Shown here one piece after another: positions 1 through 8,218 of a stretch of DNA of 64,000 nucleotides. The notes below the pieces were generated by a model, which was not told the origin of the DNA, searched no databases, and was given only the letters and a program-made list of their open reading frames with translations. This DNA is from Legionella gresilensis (GTDB lineage Bacteria; Pseudomonadota; Gammaproteobacteria; Legionellales; Legionellaceae). Every line of letters begins with the position of its first letter. Position 1 is the first letter of the stretch. Location: NCBI RefSeq assembly GCF_900639865.1, contig NZ_CAAAHX010000010.1, positions 1-64,000 on the forward strand, in the 5' to 3' direction. Both the position numbers and the translations under genes were made by a program.

Positions 1-1
1 C

Positions 2-205
2 TTTATCGAAGGCAAACTTCGCTCTAATCCATGGACTGATGAAGACGGCAATAACCGCCACGCTATTAGTATTGTGGTGAGTAATATTCAGTTGTTAGGG
101 CAAGCCAAAGCTAGTCAAAAGACAACAGCCTTAGCTGAGCAACACATGTTAGCAATGCGCGAAATACTGCAAGAAAACGCATCTACAACAAATGTCCCCT
201 TTTAA
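2..205 (+). CDS. Single-stranded DNA-binding protein-like, C-terminal part (partial)
   Basis: The gene enters from the left edge, so only the last 67 residues are visible. They read as the end of an SSB OB-fold: a VEGKLR-like strand (FIEGKLRSNPW), then a basic turn and the strand AISIVVSNIQLLG, followed by a short polar tail ending in NVPF. The tail is much shorter and less acidic than the chromosomal SSB tail but keeps the terminal PF that docks partner proteins. Such short-tailed SSBs are common on plasmids and integrative elements. The following ardA gene supports a mobile-element origin. It would bind single-stranded DNA during transfer or replication. The assignment is by motif only. Confidence 0.7.
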   Translation, partial: FIEGKLRSNPWTDEDGNNRHAISIVVSNIQLLGQAKASQKTTALAEQHMLAMREILQENASTTNVPF

Positions 206-271
206 TCTTCTAAGTCATGAGCAAGCTATCTACTGAGTTTGCTCAGGCATCTTTTATTTAAGGAGAAAATA

Positions 272-778
272 ATGCTTACCCCAAGCATTTATGTGGCATG
301 CCTGGCTTCTTATAACCATGGCATTTTACATGGCACTTGGATTAACGCTAATCAAGGTACAGACGAGATAAGTGAAGAAATCCAAACAATGTTAGCTCAA
401 AGCATGACAGAGGACGTTGGCGACTATGCGATTCATGATTATGAAGGTTTTGGCAACATCAATCTCAGTGAGTATGAAGACTTAGAAACCATCACTCAAT
501 ATACTGACTTTATAGCTACTTATGGTAAGTTAGGACAAGCACTCATTGCAGATGTTGGTTTTAAAGAAACTCAAACCATGATGACTGATGATTATGTAGG
601 TTGTTACGATTCTGAAATTGATTTTGCCTGGCATATTTTGGAAGAATGCTATAGCCATGCGATACCGGATAATTTAATAAGTTATTTCGATTGCGAAGCG
701 TTTGCTCGTGATTTGTTTCTTAGTGATTATTGTTCGGTTGAAGCGAATGGCGAGACGCATGTTTTTTCAAGGTATTAA
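272..778 (+). CDS. ardA: Antirestriction protein ArdA
   Basis: This 168-residue acidic protein matches the ArdA family. It has the opening strand PSIYVACLASYNHGILHGTWI, repeated EEI/ED-rich helices and the conserved segment DFIATYGKLGQALIADVG. ArdA dimers mimic the shape and charge of B-form DNA and block type I restriction enzymes, protecting incoming conjugative DNA. I chose the ATG at 272 because AGGAG lies six bases upstream (261-265); an in-frame TTG at 239 would add eleven residues but has no ribosome site. It follows the SSB-like gene by 66 bases, probably in the same mobile-element transfer region. Confidence 0.88.
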   Translation: MLTPSIYVACLASYNHGILHGTWINANQGTDEISEEIQTMLAQSMTEDVGDYAIHDYEGFGNINLSEYEDLETITQYTDFIATYGKLGQALIADVGFKETQTMMTDDYVGCYDSEIDFAWHILEECYSHAIPDNLISYFDCEAFARDLFLSDYCSVEANGETHVFSRY

Positions 779-797
779 GCCCCTATTTGGGGCTTAA
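775..797 (+). terminator. Hairpin after ardA
   Basis: A perfect 9-bp stem (TTAAGCCCC / GGGGCTTAA) with a 5-base loop begins at the ardA stop codon. The T-run after it is weak (AATTACTATA), so termination is likely but may be incomplete. Confidence 0.6.
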
Positions 798-1154
798 ATT
801 ACTATACAATTAACACTAATTTTTAAGCTGAAAATTTTAATCTGTTTAAAATTATCTTAAATAAATCTAATACCATTAAATACTCATCATAGAATTGCTC
901 AATAACCTTTGATGTGCGAGTACTATGCCATATGTTCTAAAACTATTTTTTTGATACAACTTTTTACTACATAATTATTTATAACTACGATTAAATAGAT
1001 TCGTCTTGCATTATTAAACTAACTTTTAATTGAAAAGGACTTAGAGTAAGAAAAATTATAAATTATAAGAGCTTAACTACCTGACTTAGTTAGGTAATTA
1101 AAATCTTACTTATTTTTTAAACTTCAATTTTACAATTATTGGAGTTTAATACTT
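798..1154. other. Intergenic region upstream of the stand-alone TPR gene
   Basis: About 360 very AT-rich bases hold no credible gene. The only notable element is an imperfect palindrome at 1079-1095 (ACCTGACT-T-AGTTAGGT, 7 of 8 positions paired), about 60 bases before the TPR start codon, a sensible place for an operator. No clear -35/-10 pair could be chosen in such AT-rich sequence. Confidence 0.4.
1079..1095. promoter_or_regulatory. Possible operator palindrome upstream of the TPR gene
   Basis: ACCTGACT and AGTTAGGT face each other around a single central T. The outer ACCT...AGGT resembles the ends of lux-box-type LuxR sites, but those are 20 bp and this is 17 bp. A LuxR-family regulator is encoded at 6426-7142, so a link is possible but unproven. 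With a one-base centre it is unlikely to be an efficient RNA hairpin. Confidence 0.25.
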
Positions 1155-2177
1155 ATGTATAAAGCAAAAATGTTTCAACCAAACTCACCACTTGAATTTA
1201 CATTGGATGTTGATGATTTATTGAAAAACTATCTTTATTTAGATAAATCATTATTTAAAATAAGAAAAGATAATAGTATTGAGCAAGGCGATGCATGTTT
1301 TAAAAAATTTTCAAATGAAGGTAAAGGGATTACCTTACCGTTGAGAATGAAACTAGATGCTATTGCTACCGCAATTAGAGAAAAAGAATTTACGCCTGAA
1401 GATGCCTTAAGCTATATTGATATATTTACCTTATATTCTAATCATTTAGACCAACAACGATTTAATGAAAAACCTGAGCCAAAAGAAAAAGAAAGATTGG
1501 TGTTAAATTATCTTGAAGCAGCCTTTATGCTTGATAAAAAATACGATTATGAGCATTTAGAAAAATACAGCCCACGCGAATTATCGAGTCATGCTCAGCT
1601 GCTCCATTATTTAGGTAAAGCACGTCGCTATGCAGGAATTTCTGCTGAAGAACGTTTACCTTTACTGTCCAATGCTTTGAAAATTGCTCAATATCTGAGT
1701 CATTTAAATTGTAATGAAAAAGAAGACCCTCACAATTATGAAAATCGTATTGCTACTTATGAAATGCCCGTTAATTATTGTCTGCAAGATATGAAACAGT
1801 ATGATAAAGCAGCTGAATTAATCACACCCCAGTTAGCATTACCAAGTGCTTTTCATCGAGCTCAAGCCTCTATTCAATTAGCGAATATTTATATCAAAAA
1901 ATATCAAGATTTTGGCTCTGGAATAGAAGTTGCGAAACAATATGCGTTACAGGCTGTTCAAGAAAGTCTTATGCCAGAAAGTAGCAGTTTAGTAAACTTT
2001 AATGCACGAGTTTGCTTGATGAAAGTTTTAGAAGCTGCAGATGAAAAAGATGAAGCCCAATCAATGGCTAGCAGTATTTTAGAAGAAATGGATAATAATC
2101 CTGAGTGCGGTGCTAAACCCACTCATAGGGAAGCAGCAGAAAAAGTAATTAATGCTCATAAAACCTGTACATTATAA
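1155..2177 (+). CDS. TPR-like helical repeat protein, paralogue of the domain inside the adjacent NRPS
   Basis: The protein has 340 residues, no signal peptide and is nearly all helical. From about residue 140 to the end it looks like a run of TPR-type helix pairs. It is clearly related to the insert of the neighbouring NRPS-like enzyme (about residues 530-800 there). SSHAQLLHYLGKARRY here matches LASLAQLLHYYGKALRY there, EKEDPHNYENRIATYEM matches ELEDPHTFRGRLLTYNL, and the C-terminal NPECGAKPTHREAAE matches NPLCGVKAHHLRDAK. It converges with the NRPS gene, ending 52 bases from that gene's stop codon. The start is ATG 1155 after TTGGAG. The function is unknown; a partner or regulator of the NRPS is an inference from shared sequence and location. 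Confidence 0.75.
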   Translation: MYKAKMFQPNSPLEFTLDVDDLLKNYLYLDKSLFKIRKDNSIEQGDACFKKFSNEGKGITLPLRMKLDAIATAIREKEFTPEDALSYIDIFTLYSNHLDQQRFNEKPEPKEKERLVLNYLEAAFMLDKKYDYEHLEKYSPRELSSHAQLLHYLGKARRYAGISAEERLPLLSNALKIAQYLSHLNCNEKEDPHNYENRIATYEMPVNYCLQDMKQYDKAAELITPQLALPSAFHRAQASIQLANIYIKKYQDFGSGIEVAKQYALQAVQESLMPESSSLVNFNARVCLMKVLEAADEKDEAQSMASSILEEMDNNPECGAKPTHREAAEKVINAHKTCTL

Positions 2178-2229
2178 TTAAAAACATGATGCAGGTAATC
2201 ATAGTCTTACCTGCATTTATTGATTTCTC

Positions 2230-5200
2230 TTATTGAAGGCTCATTATTTTTTGGGGCTCATGCTCTATAGTAGACTCTACATATGGAAGCAATAAAGTGA
2301 TAAATTTGTTCAACCAAGAAGATATTTGCTCTACTGCATTAAAGATAGAAGGATTATAAATATCATAAATAAAATGAGAATAATTATACAGATTATTGTT
2401 AAGCTCGGAGAAGCGGTCGATATCCATTTTCATTACCGCAAAAATTTTCTTAAGTAGCATTTGAGCCTTACCATGGCAATTAAAATAGAGATTCATTAAA
2501 TATTGGCCATTCCAATAGATATCAAGGTTAATAAAAAAATGCTCAACATATTGTTGTTCTTCAATATAAGGTAAAGGCAATTTAGGATTAAAATTATCTA
2601 TTTTTTGTTCAGTAAAAAAATCACGAATTTTTGCTATTTTCTCTTGAGATATTCTAGAAGAAAGACAATATTTAGTAATATAAATTTTATCTTTTCGTTC
2701 ATATTTCTCTGCCATTCTGTCGTATAAAGGATAGGTATGTAAGTGAGTTACTTGAAATGTTTTGCCTAGCTGATTTTTAAAAAAAGCTAATTCTCGCCAA
2801 TCTAAAGAATATAGATGCAAATTAGAATAGCCGTCATTTACCTTTTCTAAGTAATAAGATGGTTTAGGACCAAAATAATCAAATTGAAGATTAAAGAGAG
2901 GGTCATGCGCTCGTTCCCAAAAAATGTGTGCAGAATTGCTTAAATTTGTTGTTTGCGGTTTAAGTAATTGTAGATGTTTTGCGTCTACCCGCTTACCAGC
3001 AAGATTTACTTCTTCAAAATAATCGTTCCAAAAATAGGTTTGACAATTAGCAGATTTTTTCACAATTTTATTAATACGATGAATTACATCTAAATAAGTT
3101 TGATTCGGTGTTGATAAATAAAGATTTGCCCATACGGGTATCTTATTAATTTCTTTTGTTTCGAGCATTAATAATAAATGTTGTCGTGCTAACATCAATA
3201 AAGCTTTTGACTCTTGTTTCTTTACTTTCAAAATTAAGGCGTCGAAGCTTTTAGTAATTTGATTGACTGCAGAAAGTTTATCAAACTTAGTTAATTTAAT
3301 TTGTTTAAGTTTTTCATCATAAAAGCGGTTATTTAAAGTTTGAATGACAAAATTAATCAATTCTTCTAATAATTCAGCATGGTCTTTGGCAGATAGTTTT
3401 TGATACATTTCTGGTGGAAAACAATCAACAAGATGTAATGCTTTAATGTAATCACCCTGAGCAAGTAATTGTTTAGCTACAAAATAAGCGAGTGTGCCGC
3501 CATAAGAAAAACCTAACAAATGATAAGGGCCTTTAGGTTGTATAGTTTTAATCGCTTGTACATATCTACTAGCGGCTTCTTCCAAAGTTTTAGGTAGTAA
3601 TGTGGCGTCATAAATACTAGGGTCTGATAGACCATAAACATTAAATTGATAATGAGATAAAAAAATCTGTGTTAATTCTTTATAAGTAAAATAGCCTTCA
3701 CCTAATAAAGGCGGAAGGAAGAAATAGTTAGCTCTATCATTAACAGACGGGCATAAAGCTCGAACTATAGCACTGGTCTGCGTAGTTTGTTGGGTATTTT
3801 GTAGAGAGGCTCGTATTTGACTTAGTGTTAAAGAAGGTAAATTAAGTATTTTTTGATAACTAAAAGTTGAGTCAATATTCTGTTGAATTTGGAATACTAG
3901 CTGGCTTAATTGAATAGAGTCCCCACCTAAAAAAATAAACTCTTGATCTTCATCGCTCTCAGTTATTCCCAGGACATTACACCAGTTACGAGCTAATTGA
4001 TCATAACGCTGTAATGTTTCTTTTGCGTCTCGTAAATGATGCGCCTTTACACCACAAAGTGGGTTAGTTTTATAAGCTGCAAGAATTTCTCTGGCTAGCT
4101 CGCACGCTTTGTTTTCTTCTTTGTTTTGTAGACAACACTTGATATAGGCTATTGCGGCATTGCAGAATACAACCTGATACTCATAAAATTGTCTCGATAA
4201 TATGAGAGCCTCACTAGCCCACTCTAATGCTTCTTTAGGTTGCTTAAGGGAGAGTAATATCCCTGCGATATATGATTTGAATTGTATGATATGGAAAACT
4301 TCTTGCTTTTCTATAGCAAAAGCAACTTGGTTTTTTGCTAATTCAAGCGCTTCCTGTAGGCTACCTTTATCACGCAAACAAAGCATCAAACCTAGATTGT
4401 AAGTTAATAATCGACCTCTAAAGGTGTGGGGATCCTCAAGCTCTGATTTTTCTTCGAGATAAGAAGCAATAGTTACTGCTGCCTTTAAGAATTTAATGCG
4501 TTTTTCATGATAAGTTTCATTATAACGTAAGGCCTTACCATAATAATGCAGTAATTGAGCAAGACTGGCTAAATGAGAAATTGAATAGTTTTCCAAAATG
4601 CTCTGCGTTGTATTGTCTTCTAAAAGCTCGAGAGACTGAGGAAAAAATTTGGTAACTAACTGATAAGCTGCATCTACCCATGTCAGGACCTTTTCTTTAT
4701 TACCATTTAAAGTTAATTCTTGATCAAGATGGTTTGCTGCAAGAACTAATTTATCAATTTTCATAAATAAATCGTCTTCAGTAGTGTACTCAATTTGATT
4801 GTTTTTAATTCTTTCAACAAATTCATTCATTTCATGCCTGACAGAAGGCTCTAAACCCATACCACTTGCAGAAAATTTTTCTTTATTTTGTCTTCCTTCA
4901 TTAAAGAAGAATTCATCTGGATGATCAACTCTGGCAATAAGGGCTCGACGATCTATTTTTCCACTAGGAATTAAGCGAGGAAAATCAGATAGTGTAACAA
5001 TAATAGGTAACTCTTCTTTACGTAGCCATTTCTTCAAATAAGCCATAAAATGAGGCTTAGAAAATTTATGCTGTACTACAAGGTAAGCAAACGGTTTAGT
5101 ATTATTAAGCCATGGTTTAACGACTACATAAACTTGTAACGCATTTCTCCCTATTTCATCATTATACTTTTCAATACATTGCTGAATGGCATACGGGTCT

Positions 5201-6426
5201 ACCTTAACGCCAGATACTTTTATATGTGCATCATTATCAATTCTCCCCTTAAAAATGAGTCGATTACCTTTAACTAAAAATTTATTTTCTGTATTAAAAA
5301 CACGTACCCAGTGATCATTGATAAATAAAGTGGGGAAATTTTTTTTTGTAAGCTCAGGGGCATCAATATAACCATGGGATAAGAAAGGTGATTCTATATA
5401 AAGACACTCATCAATAAGATGGCATTTTACTTCTTCACTATTAGGAAACCCTATTGGGACAACAAGTTGTCCATTTTCATCCTGAATTTGTTCATCATTT
5501 ACACGCAATATACTTATCCCAAATGTAGCTTCAGTTGGGCCATAGCAATTCCATAAATTAATATGGTATTTTTCACAAAGTCTCTTTAAGCCCATGCTAC
5601 AAGCATCGCCTGTAACCATTAAATGAGTTAAACCTGCTTTAGCAAGACGTTGAATGAGTTCTTCCTGATTAGGCATTGTTAATTGAGAAGCAATTAATAT
5701 CAGACAGGTTATATTCTCTTGCTCACACCGTTCAATAATCGTATTTAAATCTCTACGGGCAGCTTGCGGCATGAGAACTAAGGTGCTCCCTGCTGCAAAA
5801 CTGCGAACATACTCAGAAATTCTAGCATCATAAGCAGGACTGCGTGTGCATAATATTTTATCTTTAGGTGATAATTTAAGTAATGTCCTCTCTACCTCTG
5901 CCCAGTAAGCAAGCCCTGATGAATTAATAGGAATCCATTTCTTATTACTTGATACACCTGATGAAGCAACTATATAGTTAGGTATATCAGGATTACGTTC
6001 AATTATTGGCAAACAAACAGACGTTAGTTCATTATTATTTTTAGGGATAATACCTTGGATAGGAAGATACGATTTAATTTGCTCAGGTATCTCATAATTT
6101 TGACAGAGATCTTTATCAATAACGATTTTATTTAAATTGAGTTTCTTAATATCAGTTACTAACTGCGCCGGTGGAATGTCCGTATCTAACGGTACAACAG
6201 TTGTATTAATCTTATCCAATGCAAGATGTAAAAAAGGATGTAAATCTTCATTTTTTGTAAGAACAGCGACTCTATTTCCTTGTTGTACGCCTATAAAAAT
6301 AAAGTACTTTGCCCAAAACTCGACAAGTTCATCAACTTTCTTATAACTTAATTTTTCCCTATTACTTAAAATAATTGCAATTGCGTCAGAATCTTGCTGA
6401 ACAGAATGAGAAAATATATTAAACAT
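2230..6426 (-). CDS. Single-module NRPS-like enzyme: adenylation - TPR insert - carrier - thioesterase - unknown C-terminus
   Basis: This 1398-residue protein has, in order: an adenylation domain (1 to about 500) with a degenerate P-loop SSGVSSNKKW (about 152), core A4 PAYDARISE keeping the Asp that contacts the substrate amino group, NCYGPTE (about 294), GRIDNDAHIKVSG (about 393) and the catalytic Lys in SGKIDRR (about 488); a TPR-like insert (about 530-800); a carrier domain with LGGDS, whose Ser (about 836) would take phosphopantetheine; and an alpha/beta-hydrolase thioesterase with GFSYGG (Ser about 973), LVDCFPP (Asp about 998) and an AKHLQLL His (about 1150). The last 230 residues are unassigned. 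There is no condensation domain. A-T-TE enzymes elsewhere activate one acid and release it as a dimer, ester or lactone, but the product here cannot be predicted. The start ATG overlaps the stop of the upstream luxR gene (TGATG). Confidence 0.88.
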   Translation of the reverse strand: MFNIFSHSVQQDSDAIAIILSNREKLSYKKVDELVEFWAKYFIFIGVQQGNRVAVLTKNEDLHPFLHLALDKINTTVVPLDTDIPPAQLVTDIKKLNLNKIVIDKDLCQNYEIPEQIKSYLPIQGIIPKNNNELTSVCLPIIERNPDIPNYIVASSGVSSNKKWIPINSSGLAYWAEVERTLLKLSPKDKILCTRSPAYDARISEYVRSFAAGSTLVLMPQAARRDLNTIIERCEQENITCLILIASQLTMPNQEELIQRLAKAGLTHLMVTGDACSMGLKRLCEKYHINLWNCYGPTEATFGISILRVNDEQIQDENGQLVVPIGFPNSEEVKCHLIDECLYIESPFLSHGYIDAPELTKKNFPTLFINDHWVRVFNTENKFLVKGNRLIFKGRIDNDAHIKVSGVKVDPYAIQQCIEKYNDEIGRNALQVYVVVKPWLNNTKPFAYLVVQHKFSKPHFMAYLKKWLRKEELPIIVTLSDFPRLIPSGKIDRRALIARVDHPDEFFFNEGRQNKEKFSASGMGLEPSVRHEMNEFVERIKNNQIEYTTEDDLFMKIDKLVLAANHLDQELTLNGNKEKVLTWVDAAYQLVTKFFPQSLELLEDNTTQSILENYSISHLASLAQLLHYYGKALRYNETYHEKRIKFLKAAVTIASYLEEKSELEDPHTFRGRLLTYNLGLMLCLRDKGSLQEALELAKNQVAFAIEKQEVFHIIQFKSYIAGILLSLKQPKEALEWASEALILSRQFYEYQVVFCNAAIAYIKCCLQNKEENKACELAREILAAYKTNPLCGVKAHHLRDAKETLQRYDQLARNWCNVLGITESDEDQEFIFLGGDSIQLSQLVFQIQQNIDSTFSYQKILNLPSLTLSQIRASLQNTQQTTQTSAIVRALCPSVNDRANYFFLPPLLGEGYFTYKELTQIFLSHYQFNVYGLSDPSIYDATLLPKTLEEAASRYVQAIKTIQPKGPYHLLGFSYGGTLAYFVAKQLLAQGDYIKALHLVDCFPPEMYQKLSAKDHAELLEELINFVIQTLNNRFYDEKLKQIKLTKFDKLSAVNQITKSFDALILKVKKQESKALLMLARQHLLLMLETKEINKIPVWANLYLSTPNQTYLDVIHRINKIVKKSANCQTYFWNDYFEEVNLAGKRVDAKHLQLLKPQTTNLSNSAHIFWERAHDPLFNLQFDYFGPKPSYYLEKVNDGYSNLHLYSLDWRELAFFKNQLGKTFQVTHLHTYPLYDRMAEKYERKDKIYITKYCLSSRISQEKIAKIRDFFTEQKIDNFNPKLPLPYIEEQQYVEHFFINLDIYWNGQYLMNLYFNCHGKAQMLLKKIFAVMKMDIDRFSELNNNLYNYSHFIYDIYNPSIFNAVEQISSWLNKFITLLLPYVESTIEHEPQKIMSLQ

Positions 6427-7142
6427 CAGAGTATAATTTGTTGAATAATTTTTTGATTGTAAACTGTCATGATCAAGCTACTTTTATTAGTAGCACCTAA
6501 TTTCTCTTTAATGTTTTCGAGGTAAAATTCGATAGTTGTTTGCTTTAGTCTAAATGTTTCTGCGATCTCTTTAGCATTCTTACCTTTAAGAAGCTCAATA
6601 ATACATTGAATTTCTCTTTTTGAGAGTGTAATTTTTTTGTCATAAATGACCACCGGATAAGAGCGCCTAATAAAATTATTATCCATCTCTTCCTTACTCA
6701 TACTAATAGCAGTTTCTAGAGTTAGTTTGAAAGGTAAATATTTTGTTTTTACAACGCCTAATATTGCTGTAGGTTTACTTCCTTGGTTAAAGATAGGATA
6801 AATTGTCCCAGTCATTTGCTTTCTTAATAATTTATTTTTTTGCGGGAGAATTTCTTCATTGACTGGCAAAGATTGCTCTGTTTCAAGAACTTCTTCATCA
6901 TGTTGTAAATAAACTTTTATTTTTGTTGTATCTCTGCAAAGATCATAATCTGTTTTTTTATAGAGGTTCTTTAATGTATTGAGTCCCATAAGATCTAAAA
7001 ATTGTTGATTTGCATATTGGTACACTGAGAATTTATTTTTTATAAATATAAAGTTTTCTTTTTCTGATAATAAAGATAAAAAATCTTTTTGTAAGATAGT
7101 TAATTTATAAGAATTCAATTTGCTTACAGTAAAATCATACAT
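6426..7142 (-). CDS. PAS-LuxR family transcriptional regulator
   Basis: This is a 238-residue regulator. Residues about 28-150 form a PAS-like sensor (NFIFIKNKFSVYQYANQQF, then KKTDYDLC and HDEEVLE, the usual PAS signature). Residues about 170-235 are a LuxR helix-turn-helix beginning LSKREIQCIIELLKG and continuing AKEIAETFRLKQTTIEFYLENIKEKLG. There is no autoinducer-binding or receiver domain, so the PAS domain is the likely input. Its TGA overlaps the ATG of the NRPS by one base, so the two are almost certainly co-transcribed and translationally coupled. The inference is local control of the NRPS. Legionella genomes carry several PAS-LuxR proteins. Confidence 0.88.
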   Translation of the reverse strand: MYDFTVSKLNSYKLTILQKDFLSLLSEKENFIFIKNKFSVYQYANQQFLDLMGLNTLKNLYKKTDYDLCRDTTKIKVYLQHDEEVLETEQSLPVNEEILPQKNKLLRKQMTGTIYPIFNQGSKPTAILGVVKTKYLPFKLTLETAISMSKEEMDNNFIRRSYPVVIYDKKITLSKREIQCIIELLKGKNAKEIAETFRLKQTTIEFYLENIKEKLGATNKSSLIMTVYNQKIIQQIIL

Positions 7143-7544
7143 CGTTAATATAGTCCTAACTAAACAATGCGCATGATCCGTTGCAAGTCTCCATAGAATT
7201 TAATTTAATATTCTCTAAAGTATTATTTTTAATAAAGAAAGATATTAGTGATAAAAGTGGCAGAGGTTAGCATATAAATTAGTTCTGTCGCAAAAATTTT
7301 CTAGAATGTTCTAATTATTTGATAAAGTGGTACTAAAGGTTTCCACGGCAAGATGCAACTTAGTTAGTAACCTACTTATAATTTTAGAAACTTTAAAATT
7401 ATAGAATGCGTGTTAAGATGATTTGCAACTAACTTATAATGCCCCTATAAATGGGAAAGATCCTACTATTTAGAAAGTGTACCCAGAAGTGTACCCAAAA
7501 AGCACTAAGAATTAATTTATAATAGATAAGCCTTGATCTTACTA
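7143..7544. other. Gene-free junction between the luxR-NRPS operon and tRNA-Thr, probable attachment region
   Basis: These 400 AT-rich bases should contain the promoter of the leftward luxR-NRPS operon; TTCTAGAATGTTCTAA near 7299-7315 is partly symmetric. Close to the tRNA lie two direct repeats of AAGTGTACCC (from 7475 and 7487). Repeats of this GTGTACCC type are typical of sequence beside tRNA-integrated elements that use tyrosine recombinases. No coding sequence was found. Confidence 0.45.
7475..7496. repeat. Two AAGTGTACCC direct repeats, probable integrase-site remnant
   Basis: AAGTGTACCC occurs twice with 12-base spacing, about 50 bases beyond the 3' end of tRNA-Thr. GTGTACCC repeats are seen beside tRNA-integrated islands in gammaproteobacteria and probably bind the integrase. 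No integrase gene lies in the window; it may be left of position 1. Confidence 0.5.
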
Positions 7545-7617
7545 TGCCGTTGAGCGGAATCGAACCGCTGGCCTATTGATTACGAGTCAATCGCTCTACC
7601 GACTGAGCTACAACGGC
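7545..7617 (-). tRNA. tRNA-Thr, anticodon CGU
   Basis: Read on the minus strand this is a full cloverleaf of 73 nt. The acceptor arms GCCGTTG and CAACGGC are perfectly paired and the discriminator is A. The D-arm is AGCTCAGTCGGTAGAGC. The anticodon stem ATTGA/TCAAT holds the loop CTCGTAA (CGT, reading ACG threonine codons), and the T-arm contains GGTTCGATTCC. The CCA end is not encoded. The 3' end faces the SSB/ardA/NRPS region, the usual orientation for an island integrated at a tRNA gene. Confidence 0.96.
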
Positions 7618-7673
7618 AATTTTTACAGTATAGCCTTGGGTATTTTGGTGGGCAAGTATAGCTATGTGCTTGT

Positions 7674-8144
7674 TTAACTTAAATAAGCGTCGATTGACCA
7701 GCTGCCGGCGCCTACTATTAATAAGTAACAGCATCCCATTAGCATGGCCCAATCTGATCTTAATTCATGCAGCATGCTCCAGAAACCGTAGCGGTTTACT
7801 TCGCGTACTTGAAACGGTCCCCACTGGCCGTTAAACCAAATAGGCATTTTTGTGGTTAAAAGAGCGATAATCATTAAAACAATGAGAGGAATACAGGCAA
7901 TACGGGTAAATAATCCGAGAAGAATTAATACGCCGCAGATTAATTCAAGCCAACCTACTAAGGGGCCTAATATATGAGGATAAGGAAGTCCTAGGTTTTT
8001 AAACCAACCTCGGCCAAAAAGCTCAGGAAAAATTAATTTTTGTATGCCTTCAGGGAAGAAAATGAAGCCAACCCCTAAACGAATGAAAATGACCCAAGGA
8101 GATGGTATAGTACTGACTATGTCCTGAAATAGATTGTGCTCCAT
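7674..8144 (-). CDS. DoxX family membrane protein
   Basis: The protein has 156 residues and four hydrophobic helices. It carries the DoxX hallmarks: RLGVGFIFFPEGIQKL in the first helix, then GWLELICGVLILLGLFTRIACIPL, and TTKMPIWFNGQW before the last helices. DoxX proteins are small inner-membrane proteins, some of them linked to thiol/quinone redox chemistry. The start ATG has AAGGA upstream. It follows the apyrase gene (8219-9367) on the same strand with a 74-base gap and ends 57 bases from the tRNA. The family call is firm; the function in this organism is not. Confidence 0.85.
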   Translation of the reverse strand: MEHNLFQDIVSTIPSPWVIFIRLGVGFIFFPEGIQKLIFPELFGRGWFKNLGLPYPHILGPLVGWLELICGVLILLGLFTRIACIPLIVLMIIALLTTKMPIWFNGQWGPFQVREVNRYGFWSMLHELRSDWAMLMGCCYLLIVGAGSWSIDAYLS

Positions 8145-8218
8145 GCAAAATTCCTTTTCATTATTTCTAAATACAATCTTTTAAATTAACAGCTCTACTT
8201 TAAGACAAATAAGTGTCT

